The notes beneath the pieces are model-generated. The model made no database searches, had not been told where the DNA came from, and saw only the letters and a list, made by a program, of their open reading frames with translations. DNA of 64,000 nt from Tersicoccus mangrovi (GTDB lineage Bacteria > Actinomycetota > Actinomycetes > Actinomycetales > Micrococcaceae): assembly GCF_036881825.1 (NCBI RefSeq), contig NZ_JBAJMW010000006.1:62001-126000 (forward strand), written 5' to 3'. Shown in pieces: positions 60,152-64,000 of the stretch. Numbering within the stretch: position 1 is the first letter of the stretch; each line of letters starts with the position of its first letter. A program made the position numbers and the translations under genes.

Positions 60152-60966
60152 ATGAGCATCCCCACCCCGTACGAGGACCTCCTCGCCGACGTCCTGGCCA
60201 ACGGCGTCCGGCGTGCCGACCGGACCGGCACCGGCACGATCGGCGTCTTCGGCCGCCAGATCCGGTACGACCTCGCCGACGGCTTCCCGCTGATCACCAC
60301 GAAGAAGGTGTTCACCCGGGGCATCATCGCCGAGCTGCTGTGGATCCTCTCCGGCGACACCAACGAGCACACCCTCCGCGACCAGAACGTGCGCATCTGG
60401 CCGAGTGGGCCGCCGAAGACGGGTCACTCGGCCCGGTGTACGGCCACCAGTGGCGGTCCTGGACGTCCGCCGACGGCGGCATCGGCCAGATCACCGGCCT
60501 CCTCGAAGCCCTGCGAACCGACCCGTTCTCCCGCCGCCACATCGTCTCCGCCTGGAACGTCGGCGACGTGCCCAAGATGGCGTTGCCGCCGTGTCACACC
60601 ATGTTCCAGTTCCACGTCACCCCCGACGAGCACGGTCGGCCGGCCAAGCTGAACTGCCAGCTCTACCAGCGCTCCGGGGACCTCTTCCTTGGCGTGCCGT
60701 TCAACATCGCCTCCTACGCCCTGCTCACCCACATGATCGCCGCGCAGGTCGGGCTCGAGCCCGGCGAGTTCGTGCACACCTTCGGCGACGCCCACATTTA
60801 CGAAAACCACGTCGACCAGGTCCGGGAGCAGCTGACGCGCAAGGCCCGGCCCTACCCGACCCTGCAGCTGGCCCACCGCGACTCCCTCTTCGACTACAGG
60901 GTCGAGGACGTGAAGATAGTCGGCTACGACCCGCACCTGGCCATCAAGGCCCCGGTGTCGGTCTGA
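60152..60966 (+). CDS. thyA: Thymidylate synthase ThyA, frame disrupted near 60400
   Basis: Residues 1-83 run in one frame (YEDLLADVLANGVRRADRTG, TTKKVFTRGIIAELLWIL, ending NVRIW). The rest runs in the -1 frame (EWAAEDGSLGPVYGHQWRSW, active-site ALPPCHTMFQF, SYALLTHMIA, ending AIKAPVSV). One extra G after TGG at 60398-60400 restores an intact protein of about 271 aa. All ThyA hallmarks are then present. It makes dTMP from dUMP using methylene-tetrahydrofolate, complementing the Nrd set. A sequencing undercall is more likely than decay because both halves are perfectly conserved. Confidence 0.88.
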
Positions 60967-61090
60967 TCGGGACGACTACGCGCGGCGGCGCGCCCACCGC
61001 GGGAGCCGTCGCACGCCGTCCCACCAGATCAAGCACGAACCGCGCCGCCCGCACCAGCTGACAGCGCCGCGGTGCGGGTCGCCACCTCTG

Positions 61091-61101
61091 CCGCACACAT
61101 G
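61091..61101 (+). promoter_or_regulatory. Promoter-like motif CCGCACACATG
   Basis: Leadered copy 29 nt before the ATG at 61131, which has a GGAG ribosome site. Confidence 0.6.
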
Positions 61102-61130
61102 AGGGCCACAAACGACCAACGGAGATCCTC

Positions 61131-61607
61131 ATGCCTCGTCTGCCTGACGCCCAGCAGTGCGTCCTTGACCGCCTCGCCGCCGGCGAGACCGTCCTCATCC
61201 GCGACGTCCACCCCGCCACCTTCGAAGTCCTGCGGCGCCGGGAGATGATCACCTGGAGCGGCAGCGGCGGCGCAGAGTCCCCGCTGCGGCTGACCGACCT
61301 CGGACGCGAGCCGTGGCGCGCCGTCGACGACGTGCCCACCGACATGTTCCTCGTGGAGGCCCACTACCTGGCCGCCGACGGCACCTGGCTGGGCACATAC
61401 CGGCGCCGGAAGCTGTCGAAGGCTGGCGCCGAGGCCTACGCCCAGCTCCTCCTCGAGGGCTGGGAGCACGTGGTCCGCGGCCATGAGGCGGACGAGGTCT
61501 ACTCGCGGCCGCCGGCCAGCGAGGTCACCATCCGCCAGTGGTTCGGCCACGACTGGGGTTACCCGCGCCGGGTCGAAGCGGCGGGCGCAACGGCGGACGC
61601 GGCGTGA
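61131..61607 (+). CDS. Putative winged-helix protein
   Basis: A 158-aa protein whose first 60 residues read as a winged helix: LDRLAAGETVLIRDVHPATF (helix-turn), EVLRRREMITW (recognition helix) and RLTDLGRE (wing). A C-terminal alpha/beta part follows. It could be a DNA-binding regulator. Its stop overlaps the GTG of the next small gene. Confidence 0.65.
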   Translation: MPRLPDAQQCVLDRLAAGETVLIRDVHPATFEVLRRREMITWSGSGGAESPLRLTDLGREPWRAVDDVPTDMFLVEAHYLAADGTWLGTYRRRKLSKAGAEAYAQLLLEGWEHVVRGHEADEVYSRPPASEVTIRQWFGHDWGYPRRVEAAGATADAA

Positions 61608-61846
61608 GCGCGTACCGGCTGATCACGATTCAATGCGACTCGTGCGGCGATTGGATCGACGCGGGCGTCGGTGACACCGCGGCCGACGCCCGGGCCGGGC
61701 TTCACGGCACCGGGTGGGTGCTGAACGTCCGCGACGCCGACGGCGGCCGGATGCGGCGCGACTACTGCCCACGGCACGCGGGGGAGGCGGGCGAGTCCGC
61801 ACACATGGGTGTCACGACCCCTGACCTAGGAGAACCTCCATGCTGA
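61604..61846 (+). CDS. Small zinc-finger-like protein (80 aa)
   Basis: Cys pair near the start (CDSC, residues 10-13) and a second Cys/His pair (YCPRH, about 55-59) suggest one zinc site around an alpha/beta core (WIDAGVGDTAADARAGLHG). GTG overlaps the preceding stop. Its 3' end contains the promoter motif at 61797 and overlaps the next gene by 7 nt. Confidence 0.65.
   Translation: MSAYRLITIQCDSCGDWIDAGVGDTAADARAGLHGTGWVLNVRDADGGRMRRDYCPRHAGEAGESAHMGVTTPDLGEPPC
61797..61807 (+). promoter_or_regulatory. Promoter-like motif CCGCACACATG inside a gene end
   Basis: GAGG exactly 12 nt upstream of CACACAT. It lies within the last codons of the zinc-finger gene and drives the membrane protein at 61840, with an AGGAGAACC ribosome site. 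Confidence 0.6.
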
Positions 61847-62835
61847 CCCACACCGTCCTTGCCGCCAGTGATGCCGCCCCGGCGATCCCGGTCGGCATCA
61901 CTTCGCTGCTCCGATTCGCCATGATCGGGATCGGCGCCCTGCTCGTCATCACTGGGGTCTACCGCAAGGTCACCAACCCCTACTCCGGTGGCACCGCGCC
62001 CATTGGTGCAGGGGTCATGCTGATGATGGGGGCTTTGCTGTTCGAACCGATGATGAACTTCGCCCTGGACCTCGCACGGATGGCGTCCGGGGAGTCCGCC
62101 GGTGCCCCGTCCTCGCGAGCCAGCGCCACCCCGACGCCGTCCGCCCCGACTACCCCCGCCGCGGCTTCGCAGCCGGTGGACATCACGGGGCTGCTGAACA
62201 TCCTCGGAGTCGTTGGCGCGGTCGTCCTGCTTCTCGCCCTGGTTGCCGGGATCGGGTGGCTGATCCATACCAAGGTCGCGCCCTCGCTCCGGGCGGCCCG
62301 CTCCGTGGCGACCGAGCAGGCCGCCCGACTGTCCGCTGCCCACGTGGAGCTCAAGGCGCTGCTGGCGCGGCAGGCCGAGTACGCCACCGACCTGCGCCTG
62401 CAGATCGACTACCCGATGATGACCGACCCGGCCGACGTCATGGTGCGGCGATTCGTCACCGCCATGCGAGAGGCCCTCGGCCTGCGCGATGCACTGCCGG
62501 CCAAGCCCATCGCCGAGCAGGTTGCCCGATTCCAGGCCTCCGTGGGCGACTTCGCCGCCTCCTTCGACGCCGCCGAGCAGTACGCGCACCGCATCGCCCA
62601 GTCCCGGTTCAGCGTCGACGAGCGGCGCCGCCTCAAGGACGCCCGCATCCTGCTGGACCAGATCGAGGACGCGGGCCTGCACGAGGCCCAGCGCAACGCC
62701 TCCTACCGGCGGCTGGCCAAACTGCTGGACGGGCTCATCACGATCACCGAGCCGATCCGCCTCGCCCTCGCCGCCCACGTCCCCATGCTCACCCTCGAGG
62801 CGACCACCTCCCGCCCGAAGGAGACCGCCCGATGA
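61840..62835 (+). CDS. Membrane protein with long cytoplasmic helical domain
   Basis: A 331-aa protein: two helices at about residues 22-42 and 55-75 (LLRFAMIGIGALLVITGVY, then GVMLMMGALLFEPMMNFAL). A Ser/Pro/Thr linker and a third helix (about 117-143, LLNILGVVGAVVLLLALVAG) follow, then a helical cytoplasmic domain of about 180 residues. Function unknown. Its stop overlaps the next ATG (ATGA). Confidence 0.7.
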   Translation: MLTHTVLAASDAAPAIPVGITSLLRFAMIGIGALLVITGVYRKVTNPYSGGTAPIGAGVMLMMGALLFEPMMNFALDLARMASGESAGAPSSRASATPTPSAPTTPAAASQPVDITGLLNILGVVGAVVLLLALVAGIGWLIHTKVAPSLRAARSVATEQAARLSAAHVELKALLARQAEYATDLRLQIDYPMMTDPADVMVRRFVTAMREALGLRDALPAKPIAEQVARFQASVGDFAASFDAAEQYAHRIAQSRFSVDERRRLKDARILLDQIEDAGLHEAQRNASYRRLAKLLDGLITITEPIRLALAAHVPMLTLEATTSRPKETAR

Positions 62836-63431
62836 ACTTCCAGCACCAATCCGCCCAAGCGACCGAGCCACACGGGTCCGACCAGCGCACGTTCCACGCC
62901 ATCGCCGCAGCCGCGATGTACGTGCTCGCTGTCGCGCTCGTGTTCCCGATGCTCCTCCCTGCCCTCCGCGACTCCGGCGTCGACGAGCGAGCAGTCGGAC
63001 TGGTCTTGCTCTTCGGCGCTCCGGTCGTCTTCGGTGCCGTGCTCCTCGGCGGGTGGCTTCGATCCCGCCGCCACGCGAAGCGACTCGCGACGGCGAGCCT
63101 CCATCGGTGCAGCGTGCTCGACGCACCCCATCCCCGTCTGGCCGGAATCCGGGACCGCCTCTCCATCGTCGACAAGCGGTGGGCCGTCGACGGCCGCTAC
63201 GTCTTCGAGGTCGAACAGTCCGCCTGGTCGCCGCCGGAGCGCGGCGGGCTGGTCGCCGAGGTCGACGAACGACTCGCACCCCTGATCGCCCACGCCCCGG
63301 CCGACCTCCGCGCCCTGCTCGCAGCAATCGACGCCGTGGATGCGTGCCTGGACCAGGAGCCGGCCGGCGGTACCGTGCCCGTGGCCGAGATCCGCCACGC
63401 CATCGACAACGCCCTGCACCTGCACCGATGA
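62832..63431 (+). CDS. Two-helix membrane protein (199 aa)
   Basis: Short N-terminus, two membrane helices at about residues 23-43 and 55-75 (AAAAMYVLAVALVFPMLLPA and VGLVLLFGAPVVFGAVLLGG). A soluble cytoplasmic domain with RDRLSIVDKRWAVDGRYVF and helical ends follows. Translationally coupled to the preceding membrane protein and similar in layout, so the two may form one complex. No family recognised. Confidence 0.65.
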   Translation: MNFQHQSAQATEPHGSDQRTFHAIAAAAMYVLAVALVFPMLLPALRDSGVDERAVGLVLLFGAPVVFGAVLLGGWLRSRRHAKRLATASLHRCSVLDAPHPRLAGIRDRLSIVDKRWAVDGRYVFEVEQSAWSPPERGGLVAEVDERLAPLIAHAPADLRALLAAIDAVDACLDQEPAGGTVPVAEIRHAIDNALHLHR

Positions 63432-63449
63432 CGTGCAAGATCCCTCGGT

Positions 63450-63460
63450 CCGCACACATG
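63450..63460 (+). promoter_or_regulatory. Promoter-like motif CCGCACACATG
   Basis: Leadered copy about 50 nt before the ATG at 63511, which has an AGGAG ribosome site. Confidence 0.6.
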
Positions 63461-63510
63461 ACCGCCGACACGCCGTACACGTCCACCACCCCGACACGCA
63501 GGAGAACTCC

Positions 63511-63744
63511 ATGAAACCGCCGAACCTTCTCGAGTGGGCCGTCGCGCTCCTCATCGCCGCGATCGTCATCCCTGCTGTGATGCTGGCGACGGCTTTCGCG
63601 GGCCCCGATCACCTCCACCTCACGCCGGACCTCATGACAGCCCTGGTCGCGGTCGCGTCGGTCTCGATCCTGCTCGCCAGCGCGAGCCTGCTGTGGGTAA
63701 CTGCGGCTCTGCGCCGCTCCGGTCGTCAGCACCCTGAAGCCTGA
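63511..63744 (+). CDS. Small two-helix membrane protein (77 aa)
   Basis: Two membrane helices (residues 7-30, LEWAVALLIAAIVIPAVMLA, and 42-66, MTALVAVASVSILLASASLL) and a short charged tail. Unknown function; one of several small membrane proteins at this end of the window. Confidence 0.65.
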   Translation: MKPPNLLEWAVALLIAAIVIPAVMLATAFAGPDHLHLTPDLMTALVAVASVSILLASASLLWVTAALRRSGRQHPEA

Positions 63745-63751
63745 GCAGGTC

Positions 63752-64000
63752 GTGCCCCACTACACCCGCGTCGAGGACACCCGCGCCCACCAGCACAGCG
63801 GTGAGCCCGAGCGGTGGGTCGGACAGCGCCTCGTGAAGAAGTGGATGGTGGACCTGGACGGCACCGGTGAGTGCGCGCTCTGCTGGTACCGACTCGACCC
63901 CCACCGCGCGAGCCTGCGGCTGGAAGCCTTCCACGACGGATTGGCTGCACTCGGCGCGCATCGTGAACTGCTGGATGACCTGGTCGTCGCCGGCAACATG
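63752..64000 (+). CDS. N-terminal part of a gene cut by the window edge
   Basis: A GTG-started frame (83 codons visible) with GAGCAGG upstream, running off the right edge. The visible part has basic and His-rich residues, a Cys pair (ECALC, about residues 45-49) and Trp-rich strands (ERWVGQRLVKKWMVDLDG). Identity unknown. Confidence 0.55.
   Translation, partial: MPHYTRVEDTRAHQHSGEPERWVGQRLVKKWMVDLDGTGECALCWYRLDPHRASLRLEAFHDGLAALGAHRELLDDLVVAGNM

Noticed and set aside
1..64000. Phage genome
   Set aside because: Replication genes look phage-like, but no capsid, portal, terminase, tail or lysis cassette is seen, while several conjugation components are.
1..64000. Insertion sequences or transposons
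   Set aside because: No transposase motif or flanking inverted repeats were recognised in any frame.

Overview
The window is high-GC (roughly 70%), densely coded actinobacterial DNA. It looks like a large conjugative plasmid, or a closely related integrative element, rather than a chromosome or a phage. It carries an actinobacterial/Gram-positive type IV secretion (T4SS) set: a TcpC/VirB8-like protein, a VirB4-like ATPase, a VirB3/PrgI-like protein, a VirB6-like protein and a VirB1-like transglycosylase/CHAP hydrolase. It also has a primase-polymerase-type replication protein, a ParA/ribbon-helix-helix ParB pair, two different repeat arrays and many small accessory genes. No capsid, terminase or tail gene is visible. 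The codon pattern, GTG starts and families such as DUF2637 and class Ib NrdHIEF suggest a host in or near the Micrococcales. The genus is not resolved.

Layout. 1-8.7 kb: end of a truncated gene, T4SS genes (TcpC-like, VirB4-like), two accessory proteins and a DinG-like helicase. 8.7-16.4 kb: NrdH, a DNA methyltransferase, zinc-ribbon (DUF4379-type) proteins, FabG and a SNF2 helicase. 16.4-22.3 kb: the replication and partition core, with a DUF2637/HTH protein, two opposed arrays of 12-bp GGTGGTCC iterons, a small regulator, Rep, ParB, ParA and a roughly 0.8-kb centromere-like array of 8-bp repeats. 22.3-32.6 kb: a secreted lipoprotein nuclease, a sigma-70-like protein, a HEAT-like protein and the second T4SS block. 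32.6-41.4 kb, mostly minus strand: a membrane HNH nuclease, SSB, small proteins and a 1,527-codon DnaE carrying a 140-residue mini-intein. 41.5-52.7 kb: a Holliday-junction-resolvase-like nuclease, NUDIX hydrolase, NrdI/NrdE, accessory genes, a Dam-like methyltransferase and NrdF. 52.7-64 kb: an RseP-like protease, a Fic protein, lipoprotein and membrane proteins, a tRNA-like pair, a 931-aa coiled-coil protein, thymidylate synthase and small membrane proteins.

The most striking feature is a shared promoter-like element. About 30 copies of CCGCACACATG, or the variants YCTACGCATG and CCGTACACAG, stand before nearly every operon on both strands. In ten cases the start codon lies exactly 7 nt after the CACACAT/TACACAG core, which fits leaderless transcription. 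About half of the CACACAT copies also have a GAGN box exactly 12 nt upstream. The element encodes its own sigma-70-like protein (23112-24173), a candidate reader of this signal. Four proteins, including that one, share an N-terminal G[RQ]F-x4-H motif of unknown role. Together with its own DnaE, SSB, helicases, complete NrdHIEF and ThyA, this suggests a replicon that supplies much of its own replication, dNTP supply and transcriptional control.

Three single-base frame disruptions (near 5818, 6210 and 60400) each fall at a G or C run, and each is repaired by adding one base. They look like sequence errors rather than real decay. Function calls rest on motifs read by eye; no database search was possible.
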